29,059 nucleotides of DNA from assembly GCA_964461635.1 (NCBI GenBank), contig CAYWVC010000017.1, forward strand, positions 1 to 29,059, written 5' to 3'. The notes under the pieces were generated by a model that saw only the letters and a program-made list of their open reading frames with translations, was not told the DNA's origin and made no database searches. This stretch comes from RGIG3994 sp964461635. GTDB lineage: Bacteria > Bacillota > Clostridia > Oscillospirales > CAG-272. Below are positions 8,986 through 16,034 of the stretch, piece by piece (the first letter of the stretch is position 1; each line of letters starts with the position of its first letter). A program made the position numbers and the translations under genes.

Positions 8986-9888
8986 TTACAAATTATTGAA
9001 AATGTCCTTGCCGCAGAGCAAGCCGAGCAGTGCCTCAAGGTCGTCGTTGGACTCGTAGGAGATCTCCACGATCTTCTTTTTGCCGCCGTGAACTATCTTT
9101 ACGTCCCTGCCGAGGATACTGCGCGAGCGGTTTTCGAGCTCTTTCATATAGAGCTTGATCTGCTCCTCGCGCGTGTCAAGTACTTTGTCCCCGTCATCCG
9201 ATGCCGATGCTTCGTTGAACTTTTTGACCGCCTTCTCAACGTCACGCACAGATAATCCGTGCGAAACTATCTTTTCGGCTAATTTGATCGCGATATCGCT
9301 GTCCTCAAGCCCGAGCAGAGCCCGCGCGTGACCCGCAGAAAGCTCTCCCTTGCGCACGAATTCAAGCACTTCGTCGGGAAGATCAAGCAATCTCGTTGCA
9401 TTTGCAACAGCAGAGCGGCTCTTCCCTACCTGCTTTGCGACCTGTTCCTGCGTCAGACCGAAATCATCCATCAGGGCGCGATAGCCCATTGCCTCTTCCA
9501 AGGGATTGAGGTCCTCACGCTGAATGTTTTCGATTAAGGATATCTGAGCCGCCTTGAGCTTGTCCCCGTCGATCACAATCGAGGGTATTTCGCTGAGCCC
9601 CGCCATTTTTGACGCGCGCCAGCGCCTTTCGCCCGCGATTATCTGATATACGCCGGGCAGATCGGCGTTTTCCATAACAATTATGGGCTGCAGGACCCCG
9701 TAGGTCTGTATTGATTCTGCAAGTGCCTCCAAAGCCTCCTTTTCAAAGGTCTTTCTCGGCTGATCTTTTCTCGGCTCAATGTCCGATATTTTTATCATTT
9801 CGGTCTTTCCCTTCTTGTCCTCGTACATATTATCGTCGAGGATGTTGAAGAAATCACGACCCAGAGCGCCTTGGCGTTTTACCGACAT
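8986..9888 (-). CDS. parB: Chromosome partitioning protein ParB (Spo0J)
   Basis: The product is 300 aa from ATG 9888. ParB binds parS, loads onto DNA as a CTP-dependent clamp and stimulates ParA. The CTP-binding motifs GERRWRA (86-92) and ENIQRE (120-125) are present, followed by a helix-turn-helix (about 145-165) and a C-terminal dimerisation region. The extreme N-terminus (GALGRDFFNILDDN, residues 7-20) matches the ParA-contact LGR-type motif. The frame is open upstream to at least 9993, but those 35 extra residues read the upstream small ORF in another frame and look non-natural. ATG 9888 has AAAGGA about 14 nt away, a long spacing, and overlaps the 9854-10066 ORF by 35 nt. Translation may therefore depend on coupling or on a frameshift from that ORF. 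Confidence 0.93.
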   Translation of the reverse strand: MSVKRQGALGRDFFNILDDNMYEDKKGKTEMIKISDIEPRKDQPRKTFEKEALEALAESIQTYGVLQPIIVMENADLPGVYQIIAGERRWRASKMAGLSEIPSIVIDGDKLKAAQISLIENIQREDLNPLEEAMGYRALMDDFGLTQEQVAKQVGKSRSAVANATRLLDLPDEVLEFVRKGELSAGHARALLGLEDSDIAIKLAEKIVSHGLSVRDVEKAVKKFNEASASDDGDKVLDTREEQIKLYMKELENRSRSILGRDVKIVHGGKKKIVEISYESNDDLEALLGLLCGKDIFNNL

Positions 9889-10066
9889 ACGATATTGCAC
9901 CGTCCTTTCTGTATAAGCTGTTACTGTTTTCTTTCCGGAATTCCTTGGTTTCCGCGGCGTCGCGCCGAACGACCTGCGGTTTGCCCTTGACAAACGGCGA
10001 ATTGTCCTCGATCAACGAGTCAAGCCCGCGTCCGAGGCCCGCATCGCGCTTCTTTACGGTAGCCAT
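9854..10066 (-). CDS. Short ORF encoding a second ParB-like N-terminal motif between parA and parB
   Basis: The product is 70 aa. It begins MATVKKRDAGLGRGLDSLIEDN, which is what an ordinary ParB N-terminus looks like, including the LGRGL ParA-stimulating motif at residues 11-15. AGGA lies 7 nt before its ATG, which is 2 nt after the parA stop. The remaining residues are charged and unstructured, and the last ~11 codons overlap parB in another frame. parB lies in the +1 frame relative to this ORF. It could be a genuine short peptide, the 5' part of a frameshifted longer parB, the remnant of a duplicated parB, or the product of a one-base sequencing error. Confidence 0.55.
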   Translation of the reverse strand: MATVKKRDAGLGRGLDSLIEDNSPFVKGKPQVVRRDAAETKEFRKENSNSLYRKDGAISYVGKTPRRSGS

Positions 10067-10068
10067 TT

Positions 10069-10830
10069 TCAGATCCTTTCGCTGAGTTCTTTTGCAACCG
10101 CAATGTACTCAAGCGTGGATTTTGCGCGTTTATCGTGATAATATACGGGTTTTCCGAAGCTCGGAGCCTCACAAAGACGCACGTTACGCGAAATTGTGGT
10201 CTTAAAAAGCTTGTCCCCGTAGTATTTTCTGAGCTCTCCCATAACCTGTGCGGTCAAAAGCAGTCTTGAATTGTACATCGTGATCAGGATGCCGCAGACG
10301 TCGAGCTTCTCATTGTACATCTTTTTGATGCGTTTTATAGTGATCATAAGCTGAGAAAGCCCCTCAAGCGCGTAAAATTCGCACTGCATCGGGACTATAA
10401 CACCGTCGCAAGCCGAAAGCGCGTTGACGGTAAGCATTCCGAGCGACGGCGGACAGTCGATTATTACGTAATCGAAGCGTTCGGCAACGCTGTCAATGGC
10501 TTTTTTGAGCCTGTATTGGTTCTCCTCAAAGTCAAAAAGGTCAAATTCCGCTCCCGCAAGCGATATATTTGCGGGCATCACCCACAAATTGTTGAATTCC
10601 GTCTCTCTGATTGATTCATCGGCGGTACATTCTCCTAAAAGCACCTCACGGGTGGTGTTTTTTAACCCTCTTTTTGCGACGCCGACGCCGCTGGTGGTGT
10701 TTCCCTGCGGGTCGAGGTCGATCATCAGGGTTCTGAAACCTATTATTCCGAGCGAAGCGGCGACGTTTACCGCCGAGGTTGTTTTGCCGACTCCGCCTTT
10801 CTGATTAGCAAACGCAATTATTCGTGCCAT
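10069..10830 (-). CDS. parA: Chromosome partitioning ATPase ParA (Soj)
   Basis: The product is 253 aa, usual for Soj-type ParA, a deviant Walker ATPase that binds the nucleoid as an ATP dimer and is released by ParB. The deviant Walker A motif KGGVGKTT is near the N-terminus (about 11-18), Walker A' DLDPQGN follows, and the Walker B region IIDCPPSLG is present. ATG 10830 was chosen because GGAGG lies 6 nt upstream and the family starts with MARIIAFANQKGG; a reading from 10851 adds seven residues without a site. The gene is preceded by its own sigma-A-type promoter and three parS sites, an arrangement compatible with ParB autoregulation. Confidence 0.97.
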   Translation of the reverse strand: MARIIAFANQKGGVGKTTSAVNVAASLGIIGFRTLMIDLDPQGNTTSGVGVAKRGLKNTTREVLLGECTADESIRETEFNNLWVMPANISLAGAEFDLFDFEENQYRLKKAIDSVAERFDYVIIDCPPSLGMLTVNALSACDGVIVPMQCEFYALEGLSQLMITIKRIKKMYNEKLDVCGILITMYNSRLLLTAQVMGELRKYYGDKLFKTTISRNVRLCEAPSFGKPVYYHDKRAKSTLEYIAVAKELSERI

Positions 10831-10862
10831 ACCATTCCTCCAATGCGTCATTTTCCTTCTGT

Positions 10863-10891
10863 ATTATATCATATATCGCCGCTTATTTCAA
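10863..10891 (-). promoter_or_regulatory. Sigma-A promoter of parA
   Basis: On the minus strand a TTGAAA (10886-10891) is separated by 17 nt from TATAAT (10863-10868). TG precedes the -10 box by one base, giving an extended -10. The expected start is near 10856, about 26 nt before the parA ATG. The nearest parS site ends 26 nt upstream of the -35 box. Confidence 0.85.
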
Positions 10892-10916
10892 GTCATTACG
10901 TGATATTTGTGCAAAA

Positions 10917-10932
10917 AGTTTCACGTGAAACA
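10917..10932. promoter_or_regulatory. parS site 1 (15 of 16 matches)
   Basis: AGTTTCACGTGAAACA differs from the consensus parS TGTTTCACGTGAAACA only at the first base. It lies nearest the parA promoter and is expected to bind ParB. Confidence 0.9.
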
Positions 10933-10956
10933 CATTTCGACATTGTTTTCGCCCGA

Positions 10957-10972
10957 TGTTTCACGTGAAACA
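10957..10972. promoter_or_regulatory. parS site 2 (perfect)
   Basis: An exact match to the 16-bp palindrome TGTTTCACGTGAAACA, 25 bp from site 1. The flanks GA...T are shared with site 3. Confidence 0.96.
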
Positions 10973-10986
10973 TTTGGATAAACAAG

Positions 10987-11020
10987 TTCGGGCGATGTTT
11001 CACGTGAAACATCGCCCGAA
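10987..11020. promoter_or_regulatory. parS site 3 inside a 34-bp perfect palindrome; possible rsmG terminator
   Basis: A perfect parS occupies 10996-11011, and both arms extend by TTCGGGCGA / TCGCCCGAA to a perfect 34-bp inverted repeat. The repeat starts 10 bp beyond the rsmG stop. As RNA it would form a strong hairpin, but only a weak T-rich run (CTTGTTT) follows it on the minus strand. It may serve as both a ParB nucleation site and the 3' hairpin of rsmG; the second role is inference. Confidence 0.9.
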
Positions 11021-11029
11021 GCTTTGAAT

Positions 11030-11770
11030 TTATAATGGTGATTTTTTAATTTTCGCAAATTTGCGGGGGTATTTTCCGGATGTCTGAAGCTTCTTCGTGG
11101 AGACTATCAACAGCCGCTTCTCGCCGACGGAATCAACGTATAGGTCAACAGTTTCAACCTTTTCCGCGGCACCCAACGCTATGCGCCCGTTTTTGCTTTC
11201 GGCGATCTCGTGCATCGCGCGTTCGGATTTCATAGCGTAGAATTTTCCGTTCGGCTTGACAAACGGCAAGCAAAGCTCGTTGAGAACGCGAAGATCGGCA
11301 ACCGACCGCGCGATGACGCAATCAAAGGCTTCGCGCAACGCACTGTCCGGAGTCGCGAGCTCTTCGGCGCGTCCGCTGATGCAGGTCACGTTGCCGATCT
11401 CTGCAAGCTCGGCAGCCGCACGGATGAAATTGACCTTCTTTTCGGTCGCGTCAAGAGCCGTTACAAGCACCTCGGGGAGCATAATCGCGATCGGAAGGGC
11501 AGGGAAGCCCGCTCCCGATCCGACGTCAAGCAAGGTTGCGCCCTCGCCGAGCCGCGAAAGATGCTTTACAACACAAGCGGAGTCGCAAAAGTGCTTTAAT
11601 ATAGCTTCCTCGGGGTCGCGTATCGCCGTGAGATTGTATTTTTGATTTTCGCTCATCAAAAACTCAAGCACGGTGTGCATTTTACGCAATTGCCCGTCGG
11701 TCACGGGAATTTCAAGCCCGTATTTTTGACAAACGTCCGAAAACACGGCTTTAAATTCATTCAATGTCAT
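11030..11770 (-). CDS. rsmG: 16S rRNA (guanine(527)-N7)-methyltransferase RsmG
   Basis: The product is 246 aa. RsmG (GidB) methylates N7 of G527 in 16S rRNA using SAM. The SAM-binding motif LLDVGSGAGFPALPIAI is clear, and the earlier KYNLTAIRDPEEAILKHFCDS stretch is diagnostic. ATG 11770 is chosen for its GGAGG 9 nt upstream; the reading from 11791 lacks this. It overlaps the 3' end of rsmI by 14 nt. Its position next to parAB is the familiar Bacillota arrangement. Here it is the last gene of the ATP synthase transcript rather than following mnmG. Confidence 0.96.
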   Translation of the reverse strand: MTLNEFKAVFSDVCQKYGLEIPVTDGQLRKMHTVLEFLMSENQKYNLTAIRDPEEAILKHFCDSACVVKHLSRLGEGATLLDVGSGAGFPALPIAIMLPEVLVTALDATEKKVNFIRAAAELAEIGNVTCISGRAEELATPDSALREAFDCVIARSVADLRVLNELCLPFVKPNGKFYAMKSERAMHEIAESKNGRIALGAAEKVETVDLYVDSVGEKRLLIVSTKKLQTSGKYPRKFAKIKKSPL

Positions 11771-12647
11771 TGTTATGAGCCTCCGATGCACGCAAATAAA
11801 GTTGATATACCTCGTTTTTCGGTACTCCGAGCCGTTTTGCCACCGATTTGATCGCCTCGTTTTTTGACGTTCCGTCGGCGATCAATGCATTCACGGCACC
11901 GACCGGGTCGGGCAGGGAAGTGCCTTCCGTTTCGGTCGTCAGAGTCCCTTCAACGACCAAAACGTATTCGCCGCGCGGCTCGTTTTCCTCATAGTAAGCA
12001 ATTGCAGAATCGACGTCCGTTCGGGTGATATCTTCATTGATTTTTGTCAATTCTCGGCAAAGCGAGAGCCTTCGTAAGCCTCCCAAGCCTTTTTTGAGTG
12101 CTTTTAAGGTGCTTTTTAGCCTGTGTGGAGCCTCATATAGAACAATTGTTCTTTTTTCATCGGCTAACTCTGCAATGCGTTGGTCGCGCTCGGAGGTCTT
12201 TTGCGGCAAGAAGCCCTCAAAAACGAACCTGCCGGTCGGGAGTCCCGAGAGTGCCAACGCCGTGACCGCGGCACAAGCCCCCGGGATAAGGGTCACGGGG
12301 ATCCCATTCTCGGCGCAAAGGCGCACGATATCCTCGCCGGGGTCGCTGATCCCGGGCATTCCCGCGTCGGTCACAAGTGCGCAGGACTCGCCGTTAAGGA
12401 GTCGCGCGACGATCTCCTCGCCGCGCGCGCGTTTATTATGCTCAAAGTACGATATCATCGGCTTTCTGATACCGAAGCAGGCAAGCAGCTTGCCGCTGTT
12501 TCTCGTATCCTCCGCCGCCACGAAGTCCACCTCGGACAAGGTTTTCAGCGCCCGCTCGGAGATATCCGCAAGATTCCCGATCGGGGTGGCGACAAGGTAG
12601 AGCTGCCCGCCGACGATCGCATTTTTTTCGGTTTGAAGCTCTTTCAT
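11757..12647 (-). CDS. rsmI: 16S rRNA (cytidine(1402)-2'-O)-methyltransferase RsmI
   Basis: The product is 296 aa, normal for RsmI, which 2'-O-methylates C1402 in the decoding centre. The family signatures LYLVATPIGNLADISERA and FVAAEDTRNSGKLL are near the N-terminus, and the glycine-rich SAM site VTDAGMPGISDPG follows. ATG 12647 overlaps the atpG stop as ATGA, with an AGGGG ribosome site 5 nt upstream, so it is translated with the ATP synthase genes. In most atp operons atpD would follow atpG; rsmI occupies that place here. Confidence 0.96.
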   Translation of the reverse strand: MKELQTEKNAIVGGQLYLVATPIGNLADISERALKTLSEVDFVAAEDTRNSGKLLACFGIRKPMISYFEHNKRARGEEIVARLLNGESCALVTDAGMPGISDPGEDIVRLCAENGIPVTLIPGACAAVTALALSGLPTGRFVFEGFLPQKTSERDQRIAELADEKRTIVLYEAPHRLKSTLKALKKGLGGLRRLSLCRELTKINEDITRTDVDSAIAYYEENEPRGEYVLVVEGTLTTETEGTSLPDPVGAVNALIADGTSKNEAIKSVAKRLGVPKNEVYQLYLRASEAHNNDIE

Positions 12648-13387
12648 AAATTCCCCTGATTGTCAACTATCTCATTGGTGATCTGCTCCTGACGCTCACG
12701 CCGTTCGGCTGAGATCAGCTCGTCACGGAGCTTTTCGGCGTTTTCCGACGCGCGGTCCATAGAGCGCAGGCGCGCCCTTTGCTGTGCCGAGTAGCCCCTT
12801 GCCGATTCAAGGAAAAGCGCGTCGGCAAGGTATTGGCGCAGCAGTGCCGATGCAAGCTCGGCGTCGGGGAGGTCGGTCACAAGGTAACCGCGCTCGCCCG
12901 CCTCAACGGGGTATATATCGGTGCTCAAAATGCCCTCGCCCTCGGCGCGTATTACTTTTATCACGTCGGTTGTGCCCGCTTCAACAGCGCTTGCCAAGAG
13001 TTCGGCAAGCGAACGGCAGAGCCGATAGTCGGGCACGTCGTCGCCGAGCGCTTCGAGCCCGAGCGACGCGGCGGTGCGCCGTCCGAAGACCGACAGAAAA
13101 TCGCGCGGGAGAGCGGAAGCTTCCGCCTCTAACTTGGAGTCAAGCCCGCCGCAAAGTCCCTTTGCGCACCCGAAAACGACGGTGTGCGTGCGACCGCCGC
13201 CCTGCCGCACGGGAAGGTCGGCAAGTATGCGGGCGTACGCCTCGCGCACCGTTTCATATCGCGCCGCGGAGCAGGGAAGGATCGAATCCGCCTGCGCCGC
13301 GCGCACCGTCGCAACGCGGAGGGTGGAGCTCGTAAGCTCGCCGATCAACGTGGCAACGGCTATTCTTCTCTTATAATCGCCCGCCAT
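12644..13387 (-). CDS. atpG: ATP synthase F1 gamma subunit, short and divergent
   Basis: The product is 247 aa, about 40 shorter than the usual ~285. Gamma is the central rotor shaft. Recognition rests on the GLCGG motif (about 79-83), the DYKRRIAV start that corresponds to the usual DIKRRI helix, and the C-terminal coiled helix ending SMDRASENAEKL...RQEQITNEIV. The N-terminal helix has lost the conserved KITKAM motif, and the Asp usually two residues before GLCGG is Ala. Most of the missing length is in the middle Rossmann-like domain. It starts 5 nt after atpA and ends overlapping rsmI. The assignment is firm, but it is an unusual gamma. Confidence 0.88.
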   Translation of the reverse strand: MAGDYKRRIAVATLIGELTSSTLRVATVRAAQADSILPCSAARYETVREAYARILADLPVRQGGGRTHTVVFGCAKGLCGGLDSKLEAEASALPRDFLSVFGRRTAASLGLEALGDDVPDYRLCRSLAELLASAVEAGTTDVIKVIRAEGEGILSTDIYPVEAGERGYLVTDLPDAELASALLRQYLADALFLESARGYSAQQRARLRSMDRASENAEKLRDELISAERRERQEQITNEIVDNQGNL

Positions 13388-13392
13388 AGCCT

Positions 13393-14871
13393 TCAGATGC
13401 TTGCGACCGCTTGCCCGACGGCTTCGGTCAGCGCGTCAAGGTTAGTCTCCGACAGGGTGCCGGACACCTCTATATTGTCAAGCAGCGGGGAATAGCGTTC
13501 GTGCAGGTAAGCAAGTATCTCGCGCACCGTTACGTCAACGGGACGCGACGACGCGGCAAGCGCACCGCTGTGATAGGCGGCAAGGATCGCGGCCTCCTCG
13601 GAGGCCGAATAGATCGTATCCTTCGACTGAACGAGCATAGCGTTGAGGAGCTTTCCCGTCTCCATATTTCCGCCCGTATCGCCACCGTATCTGGCAAATT
13701 TTTCCTGCTCACGCATACGTGAAAGCTCAAGGCGAAGCCCCGCAGAGAGCTTTTTGATCTGCTTTTGCTGTGCCGATCCGCCGGTACGCGAGACCGAGAG
13801 TCCCACGTTGACCGCGGGGCGCTGTCCGCCCATAAACAGGGAGGTGCTTACGTAGATCTGACCGTCGGTGATCGATATGACGTTCGTCGGAATGTAGGCG
13901 GAAACGTCCTCTGCCTGCGTCTCGATTATCGGCAGAGCCGTCAGCGATCCGCCGCCGAGCTCGCGGCAAAGCTGAGCCGAGCGCTCAAGCAGTCGGCTGT
14001 GAAGGTAAAATATATCTCCGGGGTATGCCTCACGTCCCGACGGACGCTTCAAAAGCAGTGATATCGTGCGGTAAGCCGAGGCGTGCTTGCTGAGATCGTC
14101 GTAGACGATCAGCACGTCGCGCCCCGCGTACATAAAGCTCTCTGCCGCGCCGGTAGCGGCGAAGGGAGCAAGGTATTGCAGTGCCGCAGGGTCGGATGCG
14201 CTTGCCGCCACGACGAAGGTATAGTCCATCGCTCCCGCGGCGCGCAGTTCTTCCGTGATACGCACAGTTTCCGCCGCGCGCTGTCCTACCGTGCAGTAAA
14301 CGCAGATAACGCCCTTTCCGCGCTGATTCTTGATCGCGGAGAGCGCGATGGAGGTCTTTCCCGTGCGGCGATCGCCCACGATCAGCTCACGCTGACCTTT
14401 GCCTATCGGTATCATCGTATCGACGGCAAGTATGCCGGTGGGGAAAGCGCGGTTGACCGGCGAGCGGTCGATTATCCGCGGCGCGGGGGATTCGTCGGGG
14501 CGGCTCTGCGTGAGACGCAGGGGTCTGCCGTCAAGCGGTCTGCCGAGAGGATCGACTACCCGCCCGATCAGGGCATCTCCCACCCCGATGTCGGCAACGC
14601 GCCCGGTCCCGAGCGCAAGGGTGCCGGGGAGCAACGATCCGGGGGTAAGCATTACGACGCCGGCACCGTTCTCCGACAGCTCAAAGGCGAGACCGTAGCG
14701 ATCCTCGCCGAAATCTATTATCTCGTCACATCCCACGTCGCGAAGCCCGTCGACAAAGGTGACCCCGTCGCCGAAGGACACGACCTTGCCGTACGAGGCA
14801 ACGTGCGGACGGAACTTATAGGAGGCGATCTTATCCCTCAGAAATTCACCGACAAGGTTTCGTTCTTCCAT
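13393..14871 (-). CDS. atpA: ATP synthase F1 alpha subunit
   Basis: The product is 492 aa. The non-catalytic nucleotide-binding subunit of F1 is identified by the alpha-type P-loop GDRRTGKTS (166-174), where beta would have GGAGVGKT. The segment RPAVNVGLSVSRTGGSAQ carries the alpha arginine finger (R362). The N-terminal helix that normally docks onto delta (GEFLRDKIASY) is retained. ATG 14871 was chosen for AAAGGAGG 7 nt upstream. No beta subunit gene is found anywhere in the window, so a catalytic F1 would need an atpD encoded elsewhere. Confidence 0.97.
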   Translation of the reverse strand: MEERNLVGEFLRDKIASYKFRPHVASYGKVVSFGDGVTFVDGLRDVGCDEIIDFGEDRYGLAFELSENGAGVVMLTPGSLLPGTLALGTGRVADIGVGDALIGRVVDPLGRPLDGRPLRLTQSRPDESPAPRIIDRSPVNRAFPTGILAVDTMIPIGKGQRELIVGDRRTGKTSIALSAIKNQRGKGVICVYCTVGQRAAETVRITEELRAAGAMDYTFVVAASASDPAALQYLAPFAATGAAESFMYAGRDVLIVYDDLSKHASAYRTISLLLKRPSGREAYPGDIFYLHSRLLERSAQLCRELGGGSLTALPIIETQAEDVSAYIPTNVISITDGQIYVSTSLFMGGQRPAVNVGLSVSRTGGSAQQKQIKKLSAGLRLELSRMREQEKFARYGGDTGGNMETGKLLNAMLVQSKDTIYSASEEAAILAAYHSGALAASSRPVDVTVREILAYLHERYSPLLDNIEVSGTLSETNLDALTEAVGQAVASI

Positions 14872-14907
14872 ACCGGTGCCTCCTTTCACTGTAAGTATTC
14901 GGGGCTC

Positions 14908-15150
14908 TCATCTTTTGTCGGACCCCGTGCTTCCCGCAAGCAGATCCGCAGTCAGCTCGTCCAGCCGACGGCGAAGGCTCGCGTCGAAAAGCTTGCCGTC
15001 GGCGTAGATGCGGAAGCCTCCGAGCAGGGAGGGGTCCGCGATCGCGTCGAGGGCTACCTCTTCGCCGAGACGCTCGGCAAAGCCGAGGCGTATGCGTTCG
15101 AGGAGCGCACCGTCGATCGGGGGCGCGTACTTAACCGTGATCCTTTTCAT
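14908..15150 (-). CDS. atpH: ATP synthase delta subunit reduced to its C-terminal domain
   Basis: The product is 80 aa against ~175-180 for normal delta. The whole protein aligns by eye with the C-terminal domain of delta: a short beta strand, a helix, then DPSLLGGFRIYADGKLFDASLRRRL, corresponding to the family pattern DPSLIGG..I..G..V.DGS...L. The six-helix N-terminal domain that caps alpha is absent and is not found in any frame between atpF and this gene. ATG 15150 has GGTGG 8 nt upstream; GTG 15162 is an alternative. It overlaps atpF by 20 nt. The position in the operon supports the identity. Confidence 0.82.
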   Translation of the reverse strand: MKRITVKYAPPIDGALLERIRLGFAERLGEEVALDAIADPSLLGGFRIYADGKLFDASLRRRLDELTADLLAGSTGSDKR

Positions 15151-15643
15151 CGCCGTCACCACCGTTTTCGGTCGACGAGAAGAACTCGTCGGCTATTCTG
15201 CGGTTATCTTCGACCCCGATCTCGCGCCCGATTATCTTTTCGGCGAGCGTGCAGGCAAGTGCAACGGTCTCCTCCCTCTCGGAAACGAGCGCCTTTGCAC
15301 GGATTTCGGCTGCCTCGCGCTTGGCGTCAGCCACTATCTGCTCGGCATTGCGGTTTGCCTTGCTTATTATTTCGGAAGCCTCGCTTTCGGCTTTCGCGTT
15401 TATCTCGCGCCGAAGGGTCTCGGCGTCGTGACTCACAAGCTCAAGCTTCTTCTCGGCATCGGTGCGGAGCTTTTGCGCCTCCTGCACCTCGTTTGCCGCC
15501 GCGTCGCGATCGGCGCGCACCCTGTCGGCGCGTCCCCGAACGTATTTGGAGACGGGCTTCCAGAGGATCAGCCAGAGCAACGCCATCATTATTATAAAGT
15601 TGATGGCGTGTATAACTACGTCAAAAAGTTGAATATCGTCCAT
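15131..15643 (-). CDS. atpF: ATP synthase F0 b subunit
   Basis: The product is 170 aa. One N-terminal transmembrane helix (about 10-28, VVIHAINFIIMMALLWLIL) precedes a long Ala/Glu/Arg/Lys-rich helix, the peripheral-stalk coiled coil, with the usual LWKPVSKYVRGRADRV junction. ATG 15643 lies 1 nt after the atpE stop and has little ribosome-site sequence, so translation probably depends on coupling. A longer reading (15712) adds 23 Ser/Pro-rich residues inside atpE and is not natural. It has no fused delta domain. Confidence 0.95.
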   Translation of the reverse strand: MDDIQLFDVVIHAINFIIMMALLWLILWKPVSKYVRGRADRVRADRDAAANEVQEAQKLRTDAEKKLELVSHDAETLRREINAKAESEASEIISKANRNAEQIVADAKREAAEIRAKALVSEREETVALACTLAEKIIGREIGVEDNRRIADEFFSSTENGGDGDEKDHG

Positions 15644-15644
15644 A

Positions 15645-16007
15645 TTACTTAATGAAGATAAGGATAAGCGCCACGACGAAGCCGTAGATCGAGGAGGACT
15701 CGGTAAGCGCAAGTCCGAGGATCAGCAACGACTGTACCTTTGACGCGGATTCGGGATTGCGTGATATAGATTCGACCGCCTTTCCGGTTGCCAGACCCTC
15801 CACGATACCGCAGGCGGCGGCAGGAAGCAGGCAGAGTGCTATCGAAAGATAGTAGAGTCCCGAGACCGTTTCGGTTTCGGTCGCGACTGCGGCGGTCGTG
15901 CCCGCTTCTCCCTCGGCGGCGGAGACTGCGAGCAGGCAGAGCGTAAGGACGGTAAGTATCGCGACCGAGACGGTCACGAGGCGTGAGAGCTTTCTGATCG
16001 GTTTCAT
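15645..16007 (-). CDS. atpE: ATP synthase F0 c subunit with two-carboxylate ion site and signal-like N-terminus
   Basis: The product is 120 aa, longer than the usual 75-90. Residues 51-120 form the two-helix c hairpin with the loop GKAVESISRNPES. E103 in TALTESSSIY-type context is the ion-binding carboxylate, with S104 and Y108 in the Na+-ligand positions of Na+-type rotors. E70 in helix 1 takes the position that is Gln in the Ilyobacter rotor, giving the paired E/E arrangement known from Fusobacterium nucleatum, with the same 33-residue spacing. Residues 1-30 look like a signal peptide (basic start, hydrophobic core, VSA cleavage-like site), followed by a Thr/Ala/Glu spacer. Na+ use is inferred from the residues. 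Confidence 0.95.
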   Translation of the reverse strand: MKPIRKLSRLVTVSVAILTVLTLCLLAVSAAEGEAGTTAAVATETETVSGLYYLSIALCLLPAAACGIVEGLATGKAVESISRNPESASKVQSLLILGLALTESSSIYGFVVALILIFIK

Positions 16008-16034
16008 AATCGTTTTTTGCCTTTCTTGATATTT

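Noticed and set aside
9889..9993. N-terminal extension of parB from 9993
   Set aside because: The 35 extra residues are an alternative-frame reading of the small ORF, Arg/Ser-rich and unlike ParB, with no ribosome site.
10831..11029. Replication origin next to parS
   Set aside because: No DnaA boxes (TTATCCACA-like) or AT-rich unwinding cluster were seen; parS alone only suggests nearness to the origin.
14083..15597. Long (504-codon) plus-strand open frame opposite atpA, atpH and atpF
   Set aside because: The minus strand carries clear ATP synthase genes here; the plus frame is Arg/Ala-rich antisense of GC-rich coding sequence with no family motif.
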